From positions 4,464,001-4,528,000 of the forward strand of contig KN832870.1 of the NCBI GenBank assembly GCA_000827325.1: a DNA stretch of 64,000 nucleotides, given 5' to 3'. Below the pieces are notes generated by a model. It did no database searches. It saw only the letters and a program-made list of their open reading frames with translations, and was not told where the DNA came from. This document shows, one piece after another, positions 45,072 through 55,859 of the stretch (position 1 is the stretch's first letter; each line of letters opens with the position of its first letter). The DNA comes from Oidiodendron maius Zn (taxonomy: Eukaryota; Ascomycota; Leotiomycetes; Myxotrichaceae). Made by a program: the position numbers and the translations under genes.

Positions 45072-45955
45072 TGTGAATTTTAGATAATGAAGGAGTACGC
45101 GAGACGGTCACACCACTTGAAAAGCTAAATTACGAATACATGAGTTATCTTGACATTCATATATAGTATTCTATACAACCTTACCTCCACGTAAAACACC
45201 CGCATTAAGCGCCGTTCAGATCATCATCCTGATATGTAACCAAGTCCGACCTCCATCCTATCCGCAGAGACTATTTTGCATTTGCAATTGTCAGATGTCA
45301 ACTTATCGTAACATATCGATAATGCTCTTGACTCTTCCAGTGCATATCCGGCTTGCCGCATGCAGTGGGCAGATTCGAGTTAGCTGGATGATAACCCGTT
45401 GGCCATATGTGACGGTCTCGGCATCATCTCTACACAATATCGTATTGACGGCGGGATCTTACGACAAGATATGTGACCAGCCGGCAGAGTTGAAGTGCGC
45501 TTACGCCATGGGGTATTGAACGGCGGCGACCAAATGTCCGTAATGGCTCCAAATCAATGAGAGGTTGTGAAGAGAGATTTAAGCGAGCGGCGGCATAAAG
45601 GGGGAACGGCGGCTACGCTAAACCTGTTCTAGAACGGCAAACCTCGAAATCATTCTTCATCGTTCCCTGCGTCCTGCGATAATAATGTCCTGGTCACACC
45701 TTATCTACAGTCTCAAAAGTGGAAGGGAATGGCCCCTCGATCTCGGCAAGAATGGGGTCTCTTCTCTTATCTCGGTAAAGGGATTCGGGCGAGTTCTAGA
45801 GTCCCGCCTGTAGAATAGGCCTCCTTGTTCTTATCTCTCAGACGTCCATGGAGATATATCGTTGAGCTACATATAAAGCAAAGAATGTCCGAAGATCAAT
45901 CCCTTTCTTCAAGTGTCTATATTCTTATCTTGTGCAAATCCCGCTCTCTTCAACC
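45072..45955. promoter_or_regulatory. shared divergent promoter with many GATA (AreA-type) sites
   Basis: Between the amidase and permease starts I count HGATAR sites at 45145-45150, 45258-45262 (GATAG), 45302-45307, 45317-45322, 45390-45395, 45677-45682, 45701-45705, 45766-45771, 45830-45835 and 45924-45929 (both orientations). Five of them are CTTATC/GATAAG. AreA-type GATA factors activate amide and urea use under nitrogen limitation, so such density in this place is meaningful. Site calls are by eye. Confidence 0.6.
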
Positions 45956-48173
45956 ATGACTTATTCTGCTGGACCCGAGCTGCAAGTGTTGGGTCCTGGG
46001 GTAGGCTATGGAATCATAGCTGGAATTGGTGCTGTCTTCACAATTGTAATGCTCTTAACAACTAGAGTCCAAAATCGGTACTCGGTTCACTCGACCAAGC
46101 AGTCGGAGGAGTTTAACACGGCATCTCGCAGCGTCAAGCCAGGATTAATAGCCGCTGGGTATGTTCCTCTCCTCGACAAGATTCCAGTTATATTTACTAA
46201 TTTTGCAGAATCGTCGCATCGTGGACATGGTCCGCAACTCTGTTAACCAGCTCAACATTTGCATACAGCTATGGCATCTCCGGCGCGATGTGGTATGCAG
46301 CCATGGGCTCATCTCAAGTGCTCATGTTCTCCCTGCTCTCTCTCAAGATTAAAAGATCAGCCCCGGGAGCGCATACGTTTCCCGAGATTGTCCTCTCAAG
46401 ACATGGGCCCATTGCACATGCGGTGTACTTATTCTTTGGTGTCACTACAAATATGTTAGTTGGTGCTACGCTTGTCCTAGGCGGCTCTCAAGTAGTTGCA
46501 GGATTATCCGGCGTGAATGTTTTCGCGGCTTGTTTTATTGTGAGTACCCTGATCTGTCACGTTTAGACAGGAGTAAGCTAAAAGAAGAGATTCCTGTCGC
46601 TGTTGCGGTCTATGTTATCCAAGGTGGCCTTCGTAGTACATTTGTTGCCGACTATCTGCATACGGTAATCCTCTTCGTGGCGATATTCGTATTCGCCTTT
46701 TCTATTTACGCAACCAACGATTTCGTCGGCAACCCTGGGCGGATGTATGATCTTTTGGTGGAAGCATCCAAGTTAAGACCTATTGAGGGGAACATCGAAG
46801 GCTCTTTACTAACATTTAGGTCTCATTATGGTGGCCTCTTTGCAGGCCTAGTGATTTTTGGCGGCTTCTCAACTGTGTGGCTGGATCAAGCGTATTGGCA
46901 GCGCGCCATTGCGTCGAAGCCAGAAACGAGCGCCAAAGCCTATCTTCTGGGCGGGCTTGCCTGGTATGGGATTCCGTTTAGTTTCGCAACGTCAATGGGC
47001 TTGGGATGTGCCGCAATGACAGGATCGCCATCATTTCCTACGTACCCGGAGCCTCTCTCAGCAGCGCAAAACTTTGGTGGATTCTCCTCTCCTGCTACAG
47101 CTATTGCATTGATGGGTAAAGGAGGTGCGACACTAATGCTCCTGTTGCTATTCATGGCCATCACCTCTGCAACTTCAGCGGAGCTCATTGCTGTTTCGTC
47201 ACTCTGGACATTCGATATCTATAAGCTTTACATCAACAAGAAGGCGACTTCCCCCCAGCTTGTCAGACAATCTCACTACAGTATCTCTCTCTACTCTCTT
47301 ATTTTGGCGGCCTTTTGTTGCGTGCTGAGCTATAGTGGGATTAACATCACATGGCTTATTACCTGCCTTGGGATTATAGTTGGTGGAGGTGGAATACCCC
47401 TCGGATTAATCTTACTCTGGCCTTCAAGGATGTCCACGGTGGCGGCAACGGCAGCTCCACTCATCGCTTTCCCAATTGGCCTAACAGCTTGGTTCGTAAC
47501 GACACACGCAAGATCAGGCTCCATTACTATTGATACAACTGGTGATCTGACAAACGCTCTCGCGGGAAGCTCGTGCAGCTGTGGTTCCGGTGTGATCTTG
47601 GCTATAATCTTCTCCTACATCTTCCCCAAAAAGTATGAATCCGATGATCCCGCTCACATTGCTCGCGTTAATAAGATCAACGGCATTTCAACTCAGATTG
47701 AAGGAAGAGAGCCACACCAGATCGTCATATCTGGAAAAGAGACAACAACCGACACTGAAGCCAAATCTGCGGCTCCCGAAATGACCCAGGCCAGCTCAGT
47801 GGTTTCCGACACAGCTTCGCCCAAGCCAACTGGCAATGAAATTGTCGACTTCCTCACTGCAAATCACATTGAGCCGCTTGATATGGTAGCATACAAGAAA
47901 GCGGAGAAATTAGCCATCTGGTGTTGCAGTGTGTTCTTCGCCTTGGCTATAGTTGCATTTCCGGTGGGGTTTATTGGCTCAGGATATATTTTCAGCAAAG
48001 CTGCGTTTGAGGGGTGGGTTGTAGTCAGTTTAATATGGGTGTTTTTCAGTGCAGCGATGTGTATCATTTGGCCGTTGTGGGAGAGTCGGGTCGAGTTGAA
48101 AGAGATTGCTCTCATGCTTACGCGGGACATGTTTTATAGAGTAGAGCCTTCTCCTGGATTAGAAGCTGTTTAA
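45956..48173 (+). CDS. DUR3-like sodium:solute symporter (urea/polyamine permease)
   Basis: Exons 45956-46158, 46209-46539 and 46590-48173 with two 50-nt introns give 705 aa, the usual DUR3 length. The ATG at 45956 (MTYSAGPELQ) is used; the frame upstream starts only at GTG. SSS-family features are GVGYGIIAGIGAVFT (helix 1), EEFNTASRSVKPGLIAAGIV, SGAMWYAAMGSSQ, YVIQGGLRSTFVADYLHT, FGGFSTVWLDQAYWQRA and LLLLFMAITSATSAELIAVS. About 15 membrane segments are present, with a long hydrophilic loop at about 550-600. Dur3 proteins import urea, and some polyamines, by cation symport at the plasma membrane. Its pairing with an amidase suggests an amide/urea nitrogen module. Confidence 0.88.
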
Positions 48174-48538
48174 GTGTATAAGTTTCAAACCCAATCCACT
48201 AACCTTCTTATCTACTCCTCTAAATCTCTGCTGGCCTGCCTACCTGTTGACCTGACTACTCGTCTACCCATCTTTGTCTACCTGTGTCTTTGTCCGGCTA
48301 ATCATATCTCCAAAAAGATCATGGCCCTAGTATCCCCCGCTTAGCAATCGGGAGTGGATGGAAAGCGGTAATTTAATGTTCATTATAAAATTCAGCATCT
48401 AGCTAAGATCTTCTCTCTATATATGGCACAATCCCATATTTACTCATACTGCAAGTAGGACGTGCGCATCTGACGTACATCCAGCATTTCGTTAAACGCC
48501 GAGCACGAAATCCCAATTTCCCGATGTTCACATTTTCT
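48174..48538. other. convergent 3' intergenic region
   Basis: Short spacer between the ends of the permease and surface-protein genes. It shows a CTACC-type imperfect repeat (TACCTGTTGACCTG, CTACCTGTGTC) at about 48240-48290. No gene is seen. Confidence 0.4.
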
Positions 48539-49461
48539 TCACCTGTTCCCAGCCGGTAGTTCGCCTGGAGCATAGGCCCCAGCACTATATTGCTGACCCG
48601 ATTGTCCGGCCATCTCATGGGTATTATAATATCCTCCTATATCAGTCGCTTGGGAGGGTTTCTGGTTAGCGAGCAACATCGTATCGGGTGCTGCTGCCCC
48701 TGGCCGTCGGAGCAAGTAAAACAGTAGTCCCGCCACAAGTAGTATGAGTGGTACTCCCAACCCGACCCCTACGCCAATCGGAACAGCAACGGGAACCTCG
48801 TTAGTAGATTTTTGCGCGTTAGAAAGGGTGGAGGTGGCGGAGGGAGAGGAAGAAGTAGGAGAGGAAGATGCTGGGTTTGTGGTGGATGCCGAGTTGGACG
48901 AACTGCCTGTTGTCGTAGTCGAGGAGGAAGTTGTGGCCGTCGAACTTTGGGAGGTGTGGGTTATAGACGGGTTAATTGTTGTTATGATTGTCGCCGCCGC
49001 AATGCTGAATACTTGTGACGGATCCGAGCAGTTACATCCACCGAACTGGTAGCAGCAATAGTGATTGGGCCCGACATTTGGGCAAACTTGTACGCCGTTT
49101 CCGGGTACTATTTTATTTGTTAGGCACAGGGACGATGATAAGGGAGACTCAGTCAAGGCCTACAATTAAAACAGGAACTGAAACACGCCGACGACGTGAA
49201 GCTCGGGTCCGTACAGCCATTCCAGAAGAACGGCGTCACCGTGTCTTGATTCTCTGTCGGTCCGGGTGCACAGAGTCCGCTGCTATAACAAATATCGCCC
49301 GGAGCGCAACATGCGCTTTCTGCCGCGGTCGGTTGACAGGAAAACATTTTGTCATTCTCGACTCCTTGCTGGCCATAGCAGATGGGATCTTGAGCAGAGA
49401 CAAGCGAGAAGACGATCACGAAGACTGCGAGCAGCAGCGGTTGGGCAGTAGTCGGTGCCAT
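48539..49461 (-). CDS. Cys-rich, Ser/Thr-rich single-pass cell-surface protein (two exons)
   Basis: Exons 49461-49164 and 49107-48539 join over a 56-nt intron (GTAGGC..TAG with CTAAC branch site) to give 288 aa. A signal peptide (MAPTTAQPLLLAVFVIVFSL) is followed by the Cys module CYGQQGVENDKMFSCQ, ESACCAPGDICYSSGLC, NGCTDPSFTSSACFSSC and CPNVGPNHYCCY..CNCSD. The Ser/Thr stalk covers about 140-200, the membrane helix 208-232 with a following RR, and a cytosolic tail ends in GELPAGNR. The family is common in filamentous ascomycetes with no proven role. The plan resembles wall sensors. It shares architecture, but not the exact Cys spacing, with the 12890-13910 gene. Confidence 0.78.
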
Positions 49462-50682
49462 GATGATGGGATAACGATATGTACTGTACTTCGGTATACC
49501 AGACGCGGGCAATGCACCTGGAGAAGGGAGGTCCAGTCTGCCCTCAACAACGACCAAGATAATGGACAAATGCCGCGGTTGCGGCCCCTATTTCTTTTGT
49601 GTGGACTCCATCATCGCCTGCCTAAAGAGAGCAGGGGCTCATCTTCAATGCCCAGTGGCGTAGCATTTCTAACTCGGGGGGCTGTTTGAAATTATGACCC
49701 GAGTTTTTGTTACTGTATGGCTAAGCTTAAATCTTATGGGGCTTCGCCGCAGCCCTACAGAATGCAACCCTGTAGTAGCCTATCAGCACGGGACTTCATG
49801 ATCTTCATTTCGCGCGCGTTTGGCGACTGGTGAGGCAGCTCACGGACCCCAATATCTGTGTCGGAGCTCTTGTGATACTCTATGTGTTCGAGACCAACCT
49901 CGAATGCGGCGCTTTAAGACTCGAAATGCCCTGACTGCCACATTGCTCTAAATCCCTCTACCGTGGCACGGGTCTCATCTCGCCGTCTTCAAATTCCCAA
50001 TACGGCCATACCATCGTTCTCCGCCACCAAAGTCTTGTTGGGGTTTCTGCAGGGGGTCGGGTGGTGCCGGTCAGCCGTTAAATTGTTCTACGTACAATCA
50101 TCTAGTGCATGGCTTCCTCAATTGGACCACCATATTTACTGTAGTAACGTCGCGCTGAAATCGCGCTGAAGGACATCCATCTCGGCTTGGTCCCCTGCAT
50201 CATTCAGCATTCCGACAGCCCCATTGCCCCTTTCTACGTGTCAGCAGCCAAGAATATATGTATACTCAGGCCGACGACAAAGGCCTACAACTTGAAGAGC
50301 AGCCAACTCTAGTCATTGATTGGAACCGGTACAGAGAACGACTTTAGTACCTGCCGCCATCGTTCGACAAGAAGGAAGGTGGATTGAGCATGAAAACTGG
50401 ATAGGTTTGTTGAAAACCTGACCACCCCGTGGCTAATAGTGCCAAAGAAGGGCATTGGTCGTATAAGTGGCTGTTATACTGACCATTTACAGTGATAGGA
50501 TTGTCGGATTTGATGAGAGGAGGCCTTCATCGATATCATCGCCACTATCGCGACAGATCTGTAATTATTCCCTCTTTTGAAAAGTACTTTAAATGTATTG
50601 ACGCTACCTCGCATCATCCTGTGGGAATGCTGAGATTTTCCTAGGTTGCAAGGTAAGTTTTGGTAATGCTTCCGTTAGGCCA
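49462..50682. other. intergenic up to the LTR element
   Basis: No supported gene. The small frame at 49963-50169 has no motif. The left end carries the promoter of the surface-protein gene. Confidence 0.4.
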
Positions 50683-50824
50683 TGTCTGTCTGTCTGGCCA
50701 CTCAATCCACTGGTACGGTCTGGTACAATGAAAAAAGGTCTCTGTTGGTACGTCTAAGGAGAGAAGGAGTCTCGATGCTCGGATCTATGTACATGCTAAG
50801 AAGCGAGTCGCGTAGGCCCTAACA
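50683..50824 (-). repeat. 3' LTR of the fossil element
   Basis: A direct repeat of 57418-57553; the best block is 50698-50823 against 57425-57552. Read on the minus strand it starts TGTTAGGGCC and ends ..CA, the usual TG..CA bounds. Confidence 0.7.
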
Positions 50825-50839
50825 TCCCCACCTCCCTCG
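50825..50839 (-). other. polypurine tract of the fossil element
   Basis: On the minus strand CGAGGGAGGTGGGGA directly abuts the TG of the 3' LTR, the expected place of the plus-strand primer. This supports both the element's orientation and the position of the big ORF inside it. Confidence 0.6.
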
Positions 50840-50984
50840 ATGACTTCTCTCCAGAGAAGTATCACAATGTACGAAAGCAAGGAAGTATGACAAAGGAAAA
50901 CTAGCTAGAGGTTAGAGGCAGCTACTAGGTACAAAACCCAGTAGGAAAAAAATTCCCTAGTAGTGCATCTAAACCGTATGTAAA

Positions 50985-53900
50985 TCACCACTCCTCCAAA
51001 GCTTGATCAGCCTGGTGTGCATCCTCCATGTCCCACTGGTCCTCCTGTATCTCCACCGTGTCACCCTTATTCTCAGATCCCTTGTTTTCAACGCCTTCAC
51101 TTCTGATATCAGCGATGGCATGCCAGATTTTCTGCAAGTTGTGTTGAGCGTCTTCGAGCGAGGGAAGGCTGTCGGGAGACTTAAGGACTTCGCGCCGGAT
51201 CTCGTCGAAGAAGTAAGGGTCGTAGCCTGGGAATGGCGAGTGAGCGAGAGCGTGGTAAGTCTCGAGTGCAGTATTGGTCGAGGACTGCAGGTTGTGGAAG
51301 TTGTCAAACCATTGACGTCTGGCTGGTTGATTGGTAAACGAGTCCTCTACCCCAGTTGAGACAACTTGATCTTCATCATGTGCGGTATCATTAGAGTTGT
51401 CAGGATGAAATCTGCCCCATGGAATATCAAGTTCGCCCCATTGAACAGACTGTTTAGAGGCGTTAATTGGCATGCCCCATCCGTCCAATTTCTCAGCTTG
51501 TTCCCCTTCATCTGGTTGGCCATGCTGAGCATCACGTTGATCGACAAATTCATCAGGAAACGCCTCTTTTTGAGCGCGGAGTTCTAAGTCAAGGATATTG
51601 GTAGCATTGGCGTCAGTGGCTTCGGGACGGGCTAATGCATATTGATGCGAGGGCGTAACTGGGCATTTGGAGGCGGTATGATCAGAGCTGCCACACCTTG
51701 AACAGATCTTCTTTTTAGGGCACAGTTTTGAGCTAGTCCTGTGCCCTTGTTGCTTGCATCGGACACACGTGGCGTTCGGACAATCTTCGCCGGCGTGGGT
51801 AGAGGTTTGGCAGGATTTGCACCACGGAAGGTTGCAATATCGGGGGTGGTGGTCGCCTCCGCATCGACGGCAAGGGTTCTTTGGTCTAGGGGGGTCGATG
51901 ATGAGTGGATCAGGACAATTGTGGAACATGTGTTCAAAGCTTCCGCAGTTGTGGCAGGCATGACCTTTTTGATACGCTGGGCACTGCTCATTACCTGCTA
52001 CGTGGCCTAACTGGTGGCAGTCACGGCAGGCCTTACTAGCGTTGGTATCAAGAGTGATGTTGACTAGAGAACTGACATTTTGGGCAAAGCAGCGCTGCGA
52101 ATTAATGTGCTGAGTTGCTGGGCTCTTGAACAAGAAGTTGCCGCTATCATTACGACCATAGGTTGCTGGTAGAAGGGAGTCCTCCGTGATGCCAACGATG
52201 TACCCATGCTTCCATCGTGTGTCAGCGACTAAATTATCGCGGCCGTCACCAGCAAAGGTGGACAGTTTGCGATTGGGGATGATGCGGATGATCAAGTCCT
52301 TCTGCGTGCCCTGGATTGTTTGTACCACTTGGGCGGTAAAGCGTCGATCTAGTTTGGTAGCAATCTCTGATTGATACCAGTTGGTAACGCCAAGATAGCT
52401 AGTAACGACGCCAACCTGGAATGTCTGAGGGTTAAAACCAAGATCTTGAGAAGTATCTAGTTTACGCTTTAATGCAATAAGCATATCGAGAAAGTATTGC
52501 TGCATGGCTGGATTAACCGTTGAGGTTGTGCCTTCTTCACGGGTAGACTCTGTGCCCTGGAAAACAACAAATACATAATTATTGTTGATGCTGAGATAGT
52601 CTTTAATGAAGGCTTGGCAGAAGGCTACTTGCGGTGGTTGTGATTTTGAAATGTTACCGTCAAGTAATGCGCTATTGTAATAATGGCGACTAATCCAGGC
52701 GACAAATTCCGGGTTGTACATGCGATGTTGCTCGAGTAATGACACTGGAACAATGCCCATATCCTCGAAGGAAGCCATCTGAGTGTATGTTGGGAACTTC
52801 GCGAATGTGGCGGGGCTAGAGGCTTTAGATGTGAGCAAGAAGGGACCCTTTTGCTGAGTGTCACCAAATAACGCGACAAATTGGAGAGTGTGGAATGCTG
52901 CAAGTAAGCACATTAACTTCTGTCGTATAGAAGCGCCATCTTCGTCCTTGAGGAGTAAGACTGGAGAAAGTGACTTGTTAATAGGTTCGCGCAGTAAAAG
53001 GTCAACTGTAGCGATAACTATATGGGCATGGGAGAGGACATGATGGCGGAGGGCATCAAGCTCCTTGCCAATGTTCTTCCAGACATCACCGTTAGTTTTG
53101 TCATGCGGGTTGGTTCCGGCTTCTTCAAGGAGGCGAATTAAATTGCTCCATTTCTCAGGGTCCTTGATCATTTGTCGATTCATGGCGGCATGGAGAGAGA
53201 AGTCGGCGATTTCTGGACGCAGGCGCTTGTCTCCACGGCGCTTGTCTCCACGGCGCTTGGCATTTAGAGCCTTCTGGCCTTGTTCTGCTATGAACTTCTC
53301 GATCAGCCAATCCGAAACGCCTTCAGCCTTAAAGAAGGGCTCGTCTGGAGGGGTTACGTGGAGACTGCGGAACTTAGCGTCCTCGACGTGGCTGGGAAGG
53401 ACGCGAACGACCTCAATGTCTGTATCCCCTGTCTGACGGAGCACTAGGCCAGTGCGCTGGGTAAGGTCATTGGCAAGGTCGTTAGTGTCACTAGCAATGA
53501 CCATCTGATTACCCTTTGCAGCACACGCGAGGGCTGCTGCAATGAGGACCGCCGATTTGCCTGCGGCTGGACCGCCTTTAACAATCTTAACGCCATGATC
53601 GAAATACCACATGCCTTGCCATTGGGCTCGTTGGTATTCTGTAAATCCTACTGTAAATCGTTCAGGGTCCACACAAGCTGCGAAGAAGTCGCGCGTAGGA
53701 AAGGGCAAGGTTGTGTCACCAGTAGTCATGAGGGGGACTAGATGATGACGGAGGACTGTAGTGTTAAGGTCCGGGTCGTACTCGTCGAAGAATTGATTGA
53801 GAGTGCGCATTGTGTCCTTGTATGTCTGGTCGCTCGTGATAGGAGCTACCCCAATCTCGTGGCGCTTATCCTTGGTTTGGAGATATTGGTGATACTTATG

Positions 53901-55553
53901 GACATCACGAATGCGGGTCTCTGCTTCTGGGATGACGGTAGCGACATGTGGGCCAGAATCAACTGCACGCCATGTGGGATCGCGAGGACGGAATACTTTG
54001 AACATAATGTCACCTGGGGCATTTAGTGGCGTAGGCTCGATAACTTCTCCGATCCATGTCTTGCGGAGAGTCTCAAGGTAGGCCAGACGTTGTTCCTCCT
54101 CCCGATCAAACTTATCTTGCGGGTGCTCTGTAAACTTGTCATATAGCCCGTGGTCTTCAGCCTGGTCTCTCTCGTGTTGCTGAATGAGTTCCTCGTTGAC
54201 TGCAGGAGTGGTCTTAAGGATGGCGTCTGGTGGTGGGGCAGGGCAGGCGGGAACTGGGAAAGGCACGTTGAATCGGAAACGGTCTCCAGGACGAGGCCGT
54301 GCAAGATCAGGATCAGTCCATCGGACGCTAGCCAAATAAATCTTTGGAAGATCATTATCATTATCATTTGTTTTGATTGCGGACCCAGCTACTCGTTGAA
54401 AGACCACAAGAGGTGGGTGATAAAGGAAGTCTACCGCTTGAGCTTGGGCAATGAGGTGCTCATCGTGGACTGAGTACACTGCTGGGACCTTCATATCGAA
54501 TGGCTCGTCGAAGGTTCGGCGCTGCTCGCGAATGAGATACTTCTTGGCGAGTGAAGGACGGCTTGCTGGTGGGTGTAGGTTTGGTTGCAGTAGCTGATGT
54601 TGGTGCGGGGAGTTAAGTGACCACGCGTAGGCCGGGTTGTCGATATGATCATCTGAGATGACGCGGGAGACAAAATTATTGAGCAGTGTGTCTTCTTGAT
54701 TATCGTCAAATGGAAGGTAAGACACGATAGCGTCAAAATGGATCAGGTCACCGCGCTGGCGGTATGTAAGGAGGTTAGAGAAGAACGTCTTCAGTCTGGC
54801 TTCTGCAAATTCATCTTGAAGCTTAGGAACAGAGATATTGAGGACGCGAATCTTGTCAGTAGTGAAGGTGAGACGGCCTTTTTTTATGGGGTTCCAATCC
54901 TGAGGTGCTTGGAAGTAATCTGGCACGCTGAAAGATCCAGGAGGCTCAAGCTCAATATCCTCAATATGACGCGCTGAGACAGCTATCTCAAAGATAAAGT
55001 GCTTGCGGGCTTGGGGGTTATGTTGGGGAGACATATCCCGTTGAATGGCGCCGCGAAGAATTATCTCAGCTTTAAAGGACTTTTCGCGAGAGTCAAGGAC
55101 GAAGCGTGTGGATGGAGCGTCTATTGCAGTATCGAAGAGAAGATTGACATTCTTAGAGAGACCGTATGTTTGTTTATTAATGGCGACATAGGCGTATGGG
55201 GTGTAGAGACGCTCCTCAACAACATCGGCTGGATCAATCTTGAACTTAGGTGGAGCACCCGTAGCTACAACGCGCGCGATAAGCTCTGAATCCGTCTCGA
55301 TTGGTAGTTCCTGAGGTACACAGTTCTGGCTAATGTTGTCTGTGGCGTCTTGACTGACGTGCTCGCCGATGATCTCATCCACTTGATCTATAGTGGGTTG
55401 GACTGGGGGAATGCTGGCTGCAAAGTTGATCTGGGCAGGATCGAACAAGTTGGCAGCGTTGATGGGTTCATCGATCTCGGTTGGATTTTCTATGTTGGCT
55501 AGTTCTTCGGGATTGACTGGGCTGTCGATCTTGTCACTGGGCGAGTTCTCCAT
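50985..55553 (-). CDS. SF1 (UPF1-like) helicase with six C-terminal CCHC zinc knuckles, inside the LTR element
   Basis: A frame of 1,522 codons from the ATG at 55553; the seven codons before it start only at TTG. It looks whole. Residues 1-600 have no recognised domain. The helicase core has Walker A GGPAAGKS (660-667), an unusual Walker B-like LLLKDEDGAS (about 862), motif III GDTQQKGPF (about 895), motif IV-like LLEQHRMYNPEF (about 937) and VQTIQGTQKDLIIRI (about 1077). These are the order and wording of UPF1-type SF1B helicases. Six zinc knuckles follow at about 1170-1300 (for example CHNCGSFEHMFHNC, CSRCGSSDHTASKC), then an acidic, helical tail. Knuckles suggest RNA or DNA binding, as in Gag. 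The position between pol and the polypurine tract suggests a cargo or accessory ORF of the element. A host gene later flanked by LTRs is the alternative. Confidence 0.75.
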   Translation of the reverse strand: MENSPSDKIDSPVNPEELANIENPTEIDEPINAANLFDPAQINFAASIPPVQPTIDQVDEIIGEHVSQDATDNISQNCVPQELPIETDSELIARVVATGAPPKFKIDPADVVEERLYTPYAYVAINKQTYGLSKNVNLLFDTAIDAPSTRFVLDSREKSFKAEIILRGAIQRDMSPQHNPQARKHFIFEIAVSARHIEDIELEPPGSFSVPDYFQAPQDWNPIKKGRLTFTTDKIRVLNISVPKLQDEFAEARLKTFFSNLLTYRQRGDLIHFDAIVSYLPFDDNQEDTLLNNFVSRVISDDHIDNPAYAWSLNSPHQHQLLQPNLHPPASRPSLAKKYLIREQRRTFDEPFDMKVPAVYSVHDEHLIAQAQAVDFLYHPPLVVFQRVAGSAIKTNDNDNDLPKIYLASVRWTDPDLARPRPGDRFRFNVPFPVPACPAPPPDAILKTTPAVNEELIQQHERDQAEDHGLYDKFTEHPQDKFDREEEQRLAYLETLRKTWIGEVIEPTPLNAPGDIMFKVFRPRDPTWRAVDSGPHVATVIPEAETRIRDVHKYHQYLQTKDKRHEIGVAPITSDQTYKDTMRTLNQFFDEYDPDLNTTVLRHHLVPLMTTGDTTLPFPTRDFFAACVDPERFTVGFTEYQRAQWQGMWYFDHGVKIVKGGPAAGKSAVLIAAALACAAKGNQMVIASDTNDLANDLTQRTGLVLRQTGDTDIEVVRVLPSHVEDAKFRSLHVTPPDEPFFKAEGVSDWLIEKFIAEQGQKALNAKRRGDKRRGDKRLRPEIADFSLHAAMNRQMIKDPEKWSNLIRLLEEAGTNPHDKTNGDVWKNIGKELDALRHHVLSHAHIVIATVDLLLREPINKSLSPVLLLKDEDGASIRQKLMCLLAAFHTLQFVALFGDTQQKGPFLLTSKASSPATFAKFPTYTQMASFEDMGIVPVSLLEQHRMYNPEFVAWISRHYYNSALLDGNISKSQPPQVAFCQAFIKDYLSINNNYVFVVFQGTESTREEGTTSTVNPAMQQYFLDMLIALKRKLDTSQDLGFNPQTFQVGVVTSYLGVTNWYQSEIATKLDRRFTAQVVQTIQGTQKDLIIRIIPNRKLSTFAGDGRDNLVADTRWKHGYIVGITEDSLLPATYGRNDSGNFLFKSPATQHINSQRCFAQNVSSLVNITLDTNASKACRDCHQLGHVAGNEQCPAYQKGHACHNCGSFEHMFHNCPDPLIIDPPRPKNPCRRCGGDHHPRYCNLPWCKSCQTSTHAGEDCPNATCVRCKQQGHRTSSKLCPKKKICSRCGSSDHTASKCPVTPSHQYALARPEATDANATNILDLELRAQKEAFPDEFVDQRDAQHGQPDEGEQAEKLDGWGMPINASKQSVQWGELDIPWGRFHPDNSNDTAHDEDQVVSTGVEDSFTNQPARRQWFDNFHNLQSSTNTALETYHALAHSPFPGYDPYFFDEIRREVLKSPDSLPSLEDAQHNLQKIWHAIADIRSEGVENKGSENKGDTVEIQEDQWDMEDAHQADQALEEW
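53224..53260 (-). repeat. 15-bp tandem repeat inside the helicase ORF
   Basis: The unit CGCTTGTCTCCACGG occurs twice in full and starts a third time. It encodes repeated (K)RRGD residues in a basic segment near residue 770, just after the Walker A part. Being a multiple of three, copy changes keep the frame. Confidence 0.7.
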
Positions 55554-55859
55554 ATCGAGGTGTGCGTATGACAAGATGGAGGCTAGAGAAGAGAGAGAAG
55601 AGTTGGCGGAGAAGGAAAGAGGAAGAGGAAAAGTCGACGTTATCGAGGAGGTAAGAAAGTGTTATGTGCGTGTCGCGTAGCGAGTGAAGTGAATTTTGAT
55701 ATTGGCGTAAATAGAAGCAAATGGAAACGTCGTATGGGCTTCATACGGTTGTGCGCAATGTAAAGTCGCACGTAGATTATAGTCGTTCCAGACTATATAG
55801 TTTAATGTCATTGCGGACTATTGTTGCGAGGAGTGAAACTGCTGTATAAGTTGAGGGAC

